Below, one piece after another: positions 12,290 through 24,650 of a stretch of DNA of 64,000 bases. Source of the stretch: Copromyces sp. CBS 386.78 (taxonomy: Eukaryota; Ascomycota; Sordariomycetes; Sordariales; Sordariaceae). The notes under the pieces were generated by a model, which saw nothing but the letters and a program-made list of their open reading frames with translations, searched no databases and was not told the origin of the DNA. The stretch lies in contig MU839233.1 in the NCBI GenBank assembly GCA_030685235.1, forward strand, positions 36,610 through 100,609. Reading direction: 5' to 3'. The translations under genes and the position numbers were made by a program. How positions within the stretch are numbered: position 1 is the stretch's first letter; each line of letters opens with the position of its first letter.

Positions 12290-12300
12290 CACACCCCTTG
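12230..12300. repeat. Right copy of the long terminal inverted repeat
   Basis: Reverse complement of about 1-60. On the minus strand it reads CAAGGGGTGTGGTACATTG and then two CATTGAATCGC units, separated by CACATGCA. It marks the change from AT-rich to normal DNA. Confidence 0.6.
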
Positions 12301-12318
12301 GCAGGGCCAAGGGGTGTG
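12290..12318. repeat. Perfect 13-bp hairpin at the AT-rich/genic border
   Basis: CACACCCCTTGGC at 12290-12302 and its exact reverse complement at 12306-12318 are separated by AGG. The left arm is the extreme end of the 12.23-12.30 kb terminal repeat. The right arm therefore looks like the tip of a second, oppositely oriented terminus starting CAAGGGGTGTG. Confidence 0.7.
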
Positions 12319-14841
12319 ACAGGCGATTCGAGCCCACACGAGTATTCTGACAGATTAATGGTTAGTTAGCGGTTAGGGTTAGTTCCGGGGGTAGTTAGTG
12401 GTGACTCTGGTGGTGATGGCAGACGCGAAAGTGCGCGCAACGCTGATGCCAAGCCTGGAAGTTTGAGTGGTCATGGCAGCGAATTTGTATGGCCCCACAC
12501 AGTCGTTTTGGAATGGTACCTTACACAGTCGATTTATTCAACTGGGCTCCCACCCACCCGATTTTAACCTTAACAGCCAACCTCGTGTTCCTTGAACTGA
12601 CTTGTGACAAGGCAATGCTATGCTTCTAACATGCGCTTTTTGCATCTCCCAGGCGCTCGGGCGCAGGTTGCAGCTTTTCTCTGACTCGGTCTCGGTCTGT
12701 ATAGGTACCATTGGTACAATCATCATCGAGGCCTACCATACCGTAACATTATCAAACCATATCACACACTATCAGGATATGTCATAACCTCTATACCTTA
12801 TCAATACACTACATACGGCGGCATTGCAGGGTGTACGTATTGCCTTTGTTAAACTGGCTTCACGAAATATCCCATCGGACCAAAACAAGTGTTCGGGGAG
12901 GCCAGGCAAGCTGGCCTCGGCCCTTCCGGTGGTGGATGCACTAACATAAAAAGCATGAAATTCTGTTAGGACTAAACAATTCTTTTGCGGGTGAAAGGCG
13001 CACTTTCGGGCTGTGCGCTATGATTTGGTTAGCGCGTGCAGAGCTTTGTAATGGGTCCGCCCGCGAAAACCACTTACACCCTCACCGCACTTTTTTTGGC
13101 CTAAGCTACTATTAACATATAGAGGATGGGCAAAACAGGTTTGACTCCCGTCACTTGCCTGCAAAACCCCAAACTGCCAAGTCCAAGTTCCCGCAAGACC
13201 CCAGGACCCCCAAACCCCCAAGTTCCAAGACTCGCAGGCAACGCAGATCATCATGACTGCCCGGTGAAACCAGAAGTGCCAACTTGAAGTTTATGTCATG
13301 TATGTACGGGACCTTCGCCGCATTTACCACATCGCCTTTCGTAAATCCGTCGGGTCGGCCATGTCGGTCTTGACCGTTTTTTCCCGGTGTTAGACGATGG
13401 TATCCTTAAACATTGTGATTTGTGAGTCCTTTTTAGCCGCTAGCGACAGTGATCATCACCTAAAACATCACGAGAGTTGTCACAACCCCGCTTGAGCATT
13501 ATGTACAATCCAGCCCTGGAAAGTTCGTGGGTGTGGTACTTAGGTCCAGAGCCAGCACTTTACTCCTTCAAGTTGGTCAAGTAGGATTTGACGGCGGGTC
13601 AACATCGCGAGTGGTGCTCCCGTCAGGGTGGTATAAGTGGGGCAAAGAAGTGGTCGTTCGGTTGTGAGTGAGTTCGTAGCGTTCCTCTCCACCTTCGCAG
13701 TGAAATAGCCTCCTAAGCCAATCAATTTCCCTGTTTCCCTTCCATGCTAAGTACCTTATCACGTCAACAAACTTTCCAGCATTGGACTGTAAAATTGTAA
13801 ACTGCTCGGTTTAGGATAACAGTACCCGTAGACGGTCTGGGCCGCCTGGAAAAGGACACCCGGGGCACAGCCCGAAACACAAGACCGCTTTTCCCCGGAT
13901 TTACAAAACCCACCAATGCCGCCAGATCTGTCTAGAACGTCAACAACGTAACTTGTATTGTAGTAACGATGACACAAGTTTTGGTGTTTGAGAGACGTGG
14001 CCGTCAAGTCGAGATTTCATCTTGCTTACTTGGCTGGCTGGCTGCCGGGGTGAGATCCGGTGGAGGGTTTGGTAGCCCCAGGATTGTTGAGAAAAAGCCC
14101 CACCCAACACGAGAATCCTTCACAAACTCGAGATATCTGATGCGCGTGGCAAAAAAAGAGAAGGCTTGGAAGTTGGAGGTAGAATCAGAAGCACAACGGC
14201 AAAGCAACACAACGAGATTGTGATTGTGATTTTTTTTAAACGTGTTTCTCTTGGTTTTGTCTAAGGTATGTTCAACGAACATCCCTCTACGAGTATAGGT
14301 AGTATCTGTCATTATCCATCACTTGGTAATCCGCACATTGATAATGGTTGGTAAAAATGTTTCCATCATTAGGTAGGTTACCTGTCCGTCCATCCCACCG
14401 CATTGGATCGTCCATCCATCCATCATCCATCCCGTCCTGTCTTCGCGTCGTTCGTGTAGTTGCCATGACCCATGACCTTCCCATATAATACATGCATGCA
14501 TAAAACGTATAAAAAAGGTGATCCGGGTATCCAAACCACCAAAAACAAAAACCAGGAAGAACAGTTCCCAATGCAGCAGCGCATCGCCTAAAAAGAAACA
14601 CCCAGAGGACGACCACACGCAACGGTCTGAACTCCGCGCTGGTTTGCTTGGTGCGAAATCCTGAAACTCCGACTCATGATCAACCGGAAAAAAATAAAGA
14701 TACTCAAACATTTCCTCAGACCTGTCGGCCTGAGGGGGTATATAAAAGGGGCATCGCGTGCGAGGACAAAGCTCCACCACAGGCCGATATTAATTATGCA
14801 AAACATCCAAGAATCGGATCATAAGTGTGCACCGGGCTGGA
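12319..14841. other. Intergenic DNA between the AT-rich block and mtr
   Basis: About 2.5 kb with ordinary base composition. All open frames are short and overlap one another on both strands, with no family I recognise. There is a short CCAT/CATC microsatellite at about 14411-14432. The last part is the 3' flank of mtr. Confidence 0.6.
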
Positions 14842-16316
14842 TTAAGCCACGGGAGCACAGCTGTAAGGCTGCGAAACCTGACCACGATCGTAGCGGTCCA
14901 TCTAAGAAGCGAGTTAGCAATTGTGTGCAAAGAGCAAATGGAAAAACGGGCCAAACTTACGATGTCCTGGATGGCGGCGTAGGTACCGACACCAAGAATG
15001 ATCAGGCCGATGATAAAGCAGAGAATGTTGACCGCATCCAATAAGTACTTCATGCCGATGCTCTTGGTGTCGTTCCTGGTAATCTTGAAGTACATCAAGG
15101 CTGGGAAGTAAAAGCTGAAGCCGGAGATGAACAGAGCCGAGCAGATGGCCAACAGATCGGAGAAGAAAGGAATGGCCTCAGCAATGACCCAGGCAATGAT
15201 GGTAATGCCAGCGTCGAAAGAAAGCCAGACCATCCAACCCTTCGGGGTGTTGACATAGCGAATGACGCTGTTGGGCCACATGCGCTCGATCAAATATCTG
15301 CTGACGACAACAGTGTTGATACTGCCAGAAATGAAGATGACGGGGAGGGCAATGCCGAAAGCGACCTTGGCGAGGGTGGGGCCGGCAGAGAGCAAAGCAG
15401 GAGACTTGACCTCGGGGCCGACGAAAGCGTAAATAACGCCACCAGTGATCGTGTAGATGCAGATCTCGATCAAGCCGAGAGCAACAATGGACTTCTTATA
15501 GTCGGAGGGGGTGTGCATCTCGTCCATGAAGCTGAACTGGCACATGGCGAAGCTGTAGGCGAAAACAATGTTGCTGACAGCGATGAAGCCCTCAGCGAGG
15601 CTGAGGTCCTCCTTGGGCCAGCAAGACCAAGGAACGGCAGAGAGACCACCCTCCTGGTTGCTCGAACGAATGCCAGTAGCAATCATGGTAATGAGAATGG
15701 CGGCGCAGATGGAGACGAAATCGATGTAGCCAAGAATGGCAACCTCGGCAAAACTGGGAGGAATGGCGAGGAGGAAAAGAATGATGGCCGAGACAACACC
15801 GAAGACGAGGGAGCAGGTACCGTTGCCGTTGTCCGTAATGGTCCCCCACATGATGGTGCCAGTGAGGACGTGGGAACCGACGATGAAGATCAACTGGAGA
15901 ACGAACATGACGCTGATGATTTCGTATCCCCAACGTCCAAACATGACACGACCAACGTCGGCATAGTGGGCGATCTCAGGGTGCTTCAGCTTTGTTTGAC
16001 CGATAACGTGAGCCGTGTAGATGCAGATGAGGCCCATGGCGACAGAGAGGATAACGGCAGGAACCATGCCGAGAGTAGCGAAGGCTCCAGGAAGAGAGAG
16101 AGAGCCGAGGGCAATAGCCTCGACGATGAGGACGACCGTCAGACGTTTCCAGCCGAGACGGTGGAACTTGGCATGGCCGTTCTGGGCTTCGGGCTCCTTG
16201 GAGACGATGTCGCCGCCCATGCCACGGACCTCGCCAACATGCTCATCTCCGCTCGACTCCCCGTACGGCATGATGGCGTTTGGGTCATTCTTTTTTGTCT
16301 CGTATTGCGAGTCCAT
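14842..16316 (-). CDS. mtr: Neutral amino-acid permease MTR
   Basis: The product is a plasma-membrane proton-coupled transporter for neutral aliphatic and aromatic amino acids (N system), known in Neurospora because loss gives methyltryptophan resistance. Exons are 14961-16316 and 14842-14901, giving 471 residues; the 59-bp intron has GTAAGT and a TTAG acceptor. The N-terminus MDSQYETKKNDPNAIMPY and the last exon (MDRYD...SCAP) match my memory of N. crassa MTR (about 470 residues). The hydrophilic N-terminal tail of about 50 residues is followed by about 11 membrane segments of the AAAP/Aa_trans family, with RLGWKRLTVVL at the first. If the intron were ignored the frame would run on to a false 508-residue product. 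The upstream 4.8 kb has no gene, so the promoter should lie just above 16316. Confidence 0.95.
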
Positions 16317-17234
16317 GGTGGATGGGTGTGAGGCCTTGTTGAAGGCCTTTGTCGACAGCGGCTTGGTTCTCGCTTCTCAAGCTGTTCGAATGGATGGAGA
16401 GGAGTGGAAGGAGAGGATTGGAAAAGAGAAGATGTTGTCTGGGGGGAAGCCCAGGTATAAATATGGATGGGGTACGAACAACAAGCGAGAAAACCAGCAG
16501 ACGATCCAAAGGTCCAAGAGACAGGATGAACTGCGGGGGACCGGGGCAGATTAAGTACGGGAGAAAAGGATGGAGAAGGCGGGCGTCGGATGAGACAGGT
16601 ACTTGAGAGGTACGTGAGAGGGAAGTGCGACATATAAGCATGCGACATTGGGATGCGCTTGGGGCGCTCTCGCAGACGACTGCACTAGTAGCAGTTGGAG
16701 CAGCCAGGAAGTTGACGAGTCAGGGACAATCTGATGGAGCCTCCCCGTCTGCCCGGCCTATGCGTCCACAATCTGGTCGCCGTACTCCGGAATTGCCGAA
16801 AAGGATTATCCTCGATACCGTTCCCAAACGACCAGCGATCTCGGCGAAGAAGAACGGTACAAGCCAGGCACACCTTGCCCTTGCCCTGCCCTGGTGCTGT
16901 CCTTACTGCTCTTGCCAAAAACTGCCCCGAAACTGCACTGGCAGCTTGCCGATTGCTTCTCTTTTCTGGCTGTTGCCGGACGCTCCTGCTACCTTATCTA
17001 GCAGGTAAAGTCCAAGGCAGCTCGCGTTGCTTTCGCGGGCATACAGACTGCGTAGGACAAGCTTGAGAACAAGGCACGCCCTTCAGACCTCAGCACAAAC
17101 AACCAAGGCAAAACGGCCTGGAGCCCTGACTTCCGTTGGGACTTGTACTTGATAATGCGTACACTACAATAAGGTAATGCGTACAATATGCGTGTGGTAG
17201 GTGATCACGTGCTGACCTCTGCAGGCCGGTGGTT
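16317..17234. other. mtr upstream region
   Basis: Non-coding. The first 300 bp should hold the mtr promoter and 5' UTR; on the minus strand it includes pyrimidine-rich tracts. I see no conserved binding site that I could name with confidence. Confidence 0.5.
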
Positions 17235-17397
17235 CTACCGCTTCCTTTCACTCAACTGGGTTTTATCCCCAGACTGTTCGGCCAGTTACATCTTGAGAAA
17301 GGCTGCATACTGACTCCGCAAAGACCAAACTAGGTAGCCACCAAATTGGCCTGAGCAGCGTGGGGATAAAACCCAGTTGAGTGAGAGGAAGCGGTAG
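17235..17397. repeat. 163-bp long-armed hairpin (inverted repeat)
   Basis: The arms 17235-17271 and 17361-17397 are 37 bp each with one mismatch (CTACCGCTTCCTTTCACTCA in the left arm). Similarity continues inward with a few mismatches and one indel for about 25 bp more, leaving a short loop near 17297-17332. This may be a foldback/MITE-type insertion or a regulatory hairpin. No clear flanking duplication is visible. Confidence 0.75.
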
Positions 17398-20300
17398 ACA
17401 GGACTTGTGCTGGTGGTCAAGTTGTGTTCCTGTCGTCCTTGCCCAGGCGGACCCAGGGATATCAGATCCTCATCCAGCCCCTCGGTCACTCGAAGAGGCA
17501 GGTGGGAAACTGCAGGAAAGCTGGCCCGCTCGAGGCTTCCGAATAACGACCATTCTGTTAGTCATGGAGGTGGACCTCTCGGGCATGCCCGACAGGGAAG
17601 TGGTGAGCAGTCGAATGGGAGTTGAGAGAAAGCGGAACCAGCACTCGCCAGCAGCGGAAGCAACAATCCAACAAGTCAACAACAGTGGTGGCAAAGGAGA
17701 GCAAAGCCCGACCGGGATTCGAACTGGAGACCGGAGAGAAATCCACTGGTGCGTGAGGTGGATGAAGTGAGTGGAATGCGAAAGCCCAACAGACTTGGCA
17801 AGATAGCGCCGGCATTGCTCCAGCAGCTCCGTGACGGCTTTCTCCATGCCCGCGCTATCCCCAGACGACGATTGGAGAATGGCTGTTTTGCGTGGTCCAC
17901 GTCCGGTCAATGTACCTTCTGGGTACACAATCTAACATGAAAACTATCGGATTGTGGGGTGGCAGGGGAGGGCGACGATGAGGCGGGGCATGGGCAAGCG
18001 GCGGAGCGGTGGACTCTGGGGCTTTTCTTTGGAGGGGCAGGTGGCGCTGCAGGGACCATTTAGTTAACCTGCGCATAATTCAGGTAGGTCCAAACCGGTC
18101 AGCTCCTCTGTAACCGTTGCAATTGGAAGCTCCTACGCAGTGGTAATGATACAATCATGTCTTTCCCTTGGCTGTGCCTGGCGATTTCGGGGCATTGAAG
18201 ACAGTTGGAATTGGCTTTTAGAATATTTCCAAATGTTCGACGAGTGGGTGGCTGCACAGGATATCCAGGGTTTAGTGTACGTGTAGGGGGCACGCTACTA
18301 TACAGCTCTATGACGACATGAATTGTGGGGACCGTGTCGGGGTCGGGGGCCAGCTGTCCGTCACCAACCTCGACGACGTCGTCCGCGACTGGCGTGTCCG
18401 GCGAGAAGAGGTGGAGGTTTGGGAACACTGTGTGCTCGCCTCCAAGGGACTGGCATGAATGACGGAACATGCAGCCTCCGTTCTTGCTGATGAAACTGGA
18501 TTGCCTTCGCTGGTGACCGGGGCCAGTGTGCAGGTCTGGGGAAAGTAACACACCCCGAGTCCCGGAGCGTCGCCGGCGGTGCCTCTCGTTCCCCGGATCT
18601 GAAAGAGAATAGCTTCATCCTTGTCCAAATTCCCAATCTTCAAGATTGAGTCGTTATTGACACCACACACCCCGAGGCACCGTAAAACCGACTTGTACCG
18701 AGCCGTCTACGGCGTGTCGTTCCAGGCCTGGTAGATCGTATGGAGATGCAGTGTAAGAGTTGGCGCTGTCTGTCGGAGGACGAGGTGAGGTGACGAGTTG
18801 TGCAACTTGATTTCGCGGCCTTTGGAAACGTTGCACTTGGGGATAGCATCGTGATGCACAACGTCCCTGGATGACAGGACGTCATCTGTCGCGTTCCTGC
18901 CCAGGGATGCGGCTGATTCCAAATCGTGGGGGAGGGGGGGTTTGCCCGTTGCCGAGATTGGCTACTGTGTAACCTAACTACATACTACTAGAACACGGCA
19001 CGCGCCTAGATAGTGCATCTAGGCTGACGCATCTAGAATTCCAGCAAGCCAAGCTACTGCATGAACCAGCAAATCTCGCGATATCTTCATTTTTCAGAGG
19101 TCCGTAATCGCTCCCAATCTTTGCTTCCTGGATGACTCCTTCTGCCCATCCAGTTCTAGATTTATGCAGGTCGACCCAAGTGATGCCTGTTCTATGGTGT
19201 CGTGAATCTGGGGTACTTGGGCTAGAGAATGGAGGCCTGCCACAGTTGAGACCGGTAGCAAAGACATTACACCACCGCAAAGCCGGGGAACCATCTGTTC
19301 GGGAGATTCGAGGGGCACGAGCAAAGTTCAAGGGCGAAACTAGGTTGGACGAACTGGTCAATGCGTTAAGCGTCGGCCAACACCTTCCTACGAGTTCGTC
19401 ATCAACAGCGACTTGTAGCAAGATTACTTGACAACGAACAAACCAACTCTCTCACGGACAACTGGAATATAGCCTATACCAGAGGCATCTGATCAAACTA
19501 CCAAAGGGCTTCAAATTAACGCACTTCGATGCCCAGCATTCCCGGCAATTACAGAGATAACGGCTGCCATGCCAAGAGACTGATGGATCGGACTTTGTAC
19601 ACTACCTAAGCAAACCTTTGCCTGGGCCCGCTCCCGCTCGCTGGAGGATAGCCTCATGTGGGGAGGATCGGATGAATCCCGCTACGATCCCCACTACTTT
19701 GCTGTGCTCGACCGGTATCGGAAATGAAGTTTGCAGGCGGAGACGGGCGGATGGACTAGAGGTGCACTACACTAGTGAGATGGCTGGGTTGTTCTCGATG
19801 GCTTCTTTCCAGCTTCTTTTGCTTTGTCTTTGTAGCTTCTAGTTCTGAAACGGTCTGGACTCTCGAGGCTCGATGGTCGTTGATCGGCCGAATCTCGACC
19901 TGCCGTGTTGATAATGGGCATGTGATGATGAGTTGGTATGAGCTGCTTTGATCGTCAGCTTCTGTTGGCAACACCACCTCAAACATGATCACAGAAGTCG
20001 AACTCATCGGCTCTGGTTGGGGGTATGGAAAGCTGGCGTCGTTGGTAGGGATCGATTGATTCCGAAATAATGGAATTATTGCACGTTATTACCAGTTTCT
20101 GAAATTACCGCTAAAACGAGGGACCGTGCACCCAGTGTGGACCGCATATATTTCGATAATTTCACAACTGTTCAATATGCTAATTTGCTTCCTAATCTCC
20201 CTTCAATGCCAGCTTCTATCCAGTAAACCTCTCGAGTCTCGATACCTTCAGCGATACCCCAGTTCGACAGGCCAGAAGCGAGGCCATCCTCAAGGAGTTC

Positions 20301-21146
20301 ACCCTCATAGATGAACCAGGGCGCGCCCTACAGATTTGGGGGTTTGAGAGCCCAGTCTGTGTGCCTAGTTTACCCCCTGTAAACCCCATATTTCAGTCAC
20401 GTGCGCTGAAACCGATGAAAGGAACATCATTTTTGCAGGAAATTTCTGGAATTTCAGTAATAACCAATTGCAGTTATTAAGTACTGATCGATCCCTACTC
20501 GTTGGGTGGTTGGAGTTTCCTGATTGTGGACTTGGAGAAGCACCAGGCACGCGGGTAAGTCGGGTATTCGTGCCCGATCCCTGATGGATTCTTTCACGTG
20601 TTGTCTTGGCGCGCTCATGGAAATGAGCCACAAATATCTTCAGCCACGAGGCGATAACAAAGTCTCACTATCACTCCCCAGCCACAACCTTGCGTGTCCC
20701 CGGTGATGCAGGTAAACAAACAGTGAGCCTGGGCAACACCCAATCGCGTCTCCGATCGGCCTGCCGAATGTTTTGTCATTGCAACTTCCCGACTACGTAT
20801 CCCCCACCACCATCGTCCGTCGCAACCATTGTGCGCATTGTCTTGCGCAGCGTGAAGAAACAACAAAACGAAGATTCGACCAAATATCCGAAATTGACGC
20901 ATCATTATTGTCCAATCAACGTTCGGGACATGTATCGGTTTCGCGACTAAAAGCACGAGTTCCGATTCCGTTTGCGACAGCCTCGACCTTTGCGCGATCG
21001 CATTCCCAGCCACTGGCCAAAGCCTAGCCAAGCGAGAAAAGACAAGCACCGTTACACTGAGAAGCGAGGGGCGTTCCGACAAATTCCCTGGAGAAGTAAC
21101 GGTTCTGGTCGAATCGACGTCCTGCCACAACGGCACATCCGCGGCT
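17398..21146. other. Gene-poor stretch between mtr and the BIR gene
   Basis: About 3.7 kb with normal base composition and only short overlapping frames. A tRNA-like pair of A-box and B-box motifs lies on the minus strand at 17786-17801 and 17714-17724, but no tRNA fold is possible. The end of this stretch holds the promoter and 5' UTR of the BIR gene. Confidence 0.5.
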
Positions 21147-23698
21147 ATGACAGACTACTTCATCTACGAAAATCGTTTGGCGTCTTTTGATGGGCAACCT
21201 CTGGCAAACAAAGATGGGATACCTCCCGCTGATTCCCGAGGCAAGCTGGTAAAATGGCCGCATAAGTCTTTACCAGCGGATGAGGTCAGTAAATGGCACC
21301 GAAGAGGAGGGAGGAGGTTGACAAAGCCCGAGTGGAAGAGGAGACTGACAGAACCGAACTTCTAGCTCGCAAAAGCCGGATTTTATTTCGATCCCATGGT
21401 CACTAGTACCGACAATGTAACATGCTTTTTATGCGAGCATTCCTTTGACGGCTGGACACCTGGAGACCATGCGATTCAAGAACATCTGAAGCATTCGCCA
21501 TTTTGCGGCTGGGCCGTGACGGCAGCGGTCGAAGCAAACCTGGGAGACTATGGGAAGATGCACCCTCTGGAACCGATTCTTGTCGATGCGCGGAAGGCTA
21601 CCTTTGGGGGAAAGTGGCCCTACGAATCCAAGAGGGGATTCAAGTGCAAGTCAAAGCAAGTAAGCACTCCCTCGCACTTGCCCGACCCCGAGGAGCACAA
21701 GCTAACTGGTCGCAGCTTGCTGAAGCTGGTTGGAAGTTCGCACCAACAATCGAGGATGAAGACATGACGATCTGCCCATATTGTCTGCTAGGAGTTAGCG
21801 GTTGGGAACCTGGCGACAAAGCAATGTAAGAAGCATTCACCTCATCCGGCAAGTATCCACTGCGATTAACTAATAACAACCTTGCACGCAGTGACGAACA
21901 CCAGAGACGACAGCCTGAATGTGCGTTCTTCCGCCTTCAAGAGGAGTTACCGGCACCGAAGAAGCCCGCGAGAAGAGCCAAAGCACCGAGGACATCCAAG
22001 GTCACCCACCGCCTCTCTATCCAGCCAGTCGGAATCCCCACCGCAGAAACCTCGGATCAGGTCTCCGCCTCAGATACCGCGGGTGGCCTTGAGGACATCA
22101 TTATGGCGCCAACCACGCGGGCAGCAAAGAGCAAAAAGGCAACTGCTAGGAGCCGAAAACCAAAAGCCCAGAAGAAGAAAGAAGAGCCTAAGGAAACCTT
22201 GGAGGACAAGCCAGCAGACGAGCAAGTGCCTGCTGAAGAACCACCAAAAGGACGGAAGCGGGGAAGCGAGTCGATTTCCGATTCTGTGGACTCCAATCCG
22301 GAGGCGCCTCCGCAGAAGAAGCGGGCAACACGGAGAGGAGGAACAGCGGTCACTGATGCTTCCACTTCAGCCGTGGAAACACAGGACACTGACATTCTCG
22401 ATGCATCATCTCCCAAAAAAACAGCTACCCGCAAGAGAGCTCCCGCCAAAGAAACACAAGGCTTGCGGAAAAGCTCACGAGTCTCCCTGCAACACCCTGA
22501 TTCGACAACGGCTCTGCAGACAGATCTATCGAATGATGAGGCCGCCGATCATCAGATGGAGATCAATGACGCCGATGTTGATCCAGGGCGCAAGGTGGAG
22601 AGTGCAGAATCACAAGAGGAAGCGGATGCTGAGGATCCAATATCTTCATCCGACATCCCCATCCCCAAGAAGGGTCGCGAAGTAGCTGCTCAGAGGATGT
22701 CTAAGCAAGTGAAAAGGATGCAACAATCTCTTCCATTATCCGATCCTGTCGACGAACTGACGGACGGGCCTACTGCTGTGCCCGAAGCCACGTCTGTTGC
22801 GCCCCAACCAGCACAGCCCGAGCTAGGATCTGGAGAGGATCCAAATATGACGTTGGTCACAAAGAGTAGCGGCCGACCAAGTACGATCAAGCGGGGAAGG
22901 GGACGCCCCTCGAAAAAGTCAACATCTTCCCACGCGTCAAGCGAAATGGTGGAGCAGCAGCGAGCTTCATCTGGGATCCCGCTTCCGGAGACCCAAGTCG
23001 AGGTTGAGACCCAGACCGAGACCCAGGCCGAGCCTGACACAGAGCGCCGCTTGCCAGCTCTAACTGAGAAAGAGGCGGGCGTTGAAGCGGCAGTAGAAGA
23101 AGCGGTTCCGGAACCTACACCCCAGGCCTCCCCTCCTAAGGCGGCCGTTACTCGTGCTGCGCCAACACCAGCCAGGATGAACAGGTCTCTTCCTCCGCCA
23201 CCATCTGAGTCCCCAGATCAACTGTCTCAGCCGCCAGCCACGCCTCGGGCACCTACGGTCGCGCGTGTACCTGAAGAACAGCCACTCGTATACCGCTCGC
23301 CATCAATGCAATCCTCAAATGCAGAGAACCGAACCCCAGCAGTCGAGCGACATGCTCTAGTACCAATGGTCACAACACCAGACAGGCCCACTTCTCCTTC
23401 CAAACGAAAGATTCTGGGCGCCCTCCAAAGCACTACACCCTGGACTGCGGTGGATCTTGATAACATCCTCTCGCCCACCAAGGCTGAATACGAAAAGGAA
23501 GACGGCATTGACAGGCTTTTGCATAAGGGCAGCGAGCTTACGAGCCCGGAGAAGCGGATGACCGTGGAAGAGTGGATCTATCATAATGCCAGCTTGGCTG
23601 AGCAGAGACTGAAGAGGGAATGCGAGGAGATGGTCTTGGTATTTGAGAATCAGGGTGCCAGAGCTATGCAGGCTTTGGAGGGACTTGTTGTTGAATAG
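21147..23698 (+). CDS. bir1: Survivin-like protein with two BIR domains (Bir1/Cut17 type)
   Basis: This should be the chromosomal passenger subunit that, with INCENP and Aurora kinase, acts at centromeres and the spindle midzone. Exons are 21147-21284, 21366-21659, 21716-21825 and 21892-23698, giving 782 residues. BIR 1 has zinc ligands C66, C69, H86, C93 and BIR 2 has C164, C167, H184, C191; both have the exact C-x2-C-x16-H-x6-C spacing. The rest is a long acidic and basic low-complexity tail with an AT-hook-like RGRGRPSK and many S/T-P sites, expected for a CDK substrate. The C-terminus (about 690-782) is a conserved-looking helix-rich segment. Two BIRs and a long tail match the fungal Bir1 layout, unlike short animal survivin. 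The symbol follows yeast usage. Confidence 0.88.
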
Positions 23699-24650
23699 GG
23701 GGTAACTGGTACGAGTATCGGGCACGAGTTATTCAGCATGAAAGGACGGAAATAGGGGCTTTGCATATCGGATTTCTCCTGGTTTCAGGATCGGAAAGTA
23801 TTGGTACGGGCGATACCAGTGGGCATGGGATTCCACGGGGCGTTGCATAGCATGCTTGTTGTTTCAGTCACCTGGGTTTTGGCTTGAGTAGCATGGAAGG
23901 CGTTCTTCCGCAAGTCCAGTCTGATGATTTAAAGAAAACATGTTTGATGGCGTATACAATACAGCAAGAACCTGCATAAAAACAGGTCACCCTCAAGTTA
24001 CCTATGTATATCCTTTAGATGATGTTAGCTTCCGAAGATCTGACCGAAGGGCGAGTGTGATAAGAGTGCATTTGGTATTCCAATAGCGGGCGGTTAGTGG
24101 TGATTGGAAGCGTTGACACCAAGAAAGATATCTTGGTAGGAACTTGAAGAGACAGCGAGTAAGAGGCATCATAGGACCAACAAAACGGCAAAAGCTGAAC
24201 ATAACGACTGGTCTTCCAGTCATGCATATTTGAGGGCTCCGTGTGGTTGTGACATGTATCGACGCACGAGGGTTAGGGTTAAACTATTCACTGTCCGTTT
24301 TTTTGCGGGCACCCTCCATGACTTCATTGGGGCAGGCAGCCTTGTGAATCTACTTCGGTACAACCACCAATTGCGACCACGCGACGCGCTTCAACTTTTC
24401 GGTTCTTTGACTTCCACCAATTCAAATTTCGAAGGCGACGACAGTATATACGGCAACTTTTCCGGCCGTAATCACCAAGCCAGTACCTATTTTTGGAGGC
24501 CCGTTTGCGCCACCGTATCGCAAAGCAGCCGCCAGCAATAACCGACAACGGACTACAAGCTTACCGGCATCGCAGTAGTAGCAGCAACAGCAGCTCGACA
24601 GCTCGACAACTTTCACGTCGTTATCGCATTCGCACTCCGTAGTCGCTAGA
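23699..24650. other. Intergenic region upstream of the U2A' gene
   Basis: About 950 bp with no plausible gene. It contains the 3' end of the BIR gene transcript and the promoter of the U2A' gene. A GGTTAGGGTTA motif at about 24270-24280 is telomere-repeat-like but only about one and a half units long. Confidence 0.5.

Noticed and set aside
15513..16331. 272-residue open frame on the plus strand over mtr
   Set aside because: It is the antisense shadow of the mtr coding exon, is acidic and low complexity, and has no family resemblance.
17700..17830. A possible tRNA gene on the minus strand
   Set aside because: A-box and B-box-like motifs are present but the T stem has two or more mismatches and no acceptor stem can pair, so I do not call a tRNA.
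24266..24282. GGTTAGGGTTA resembling the fungal telomere repeat TTAGGG
   Set aside because: There is only about one and a half units in genic DNA, which is expected by chance and not an interstitial telomere array.
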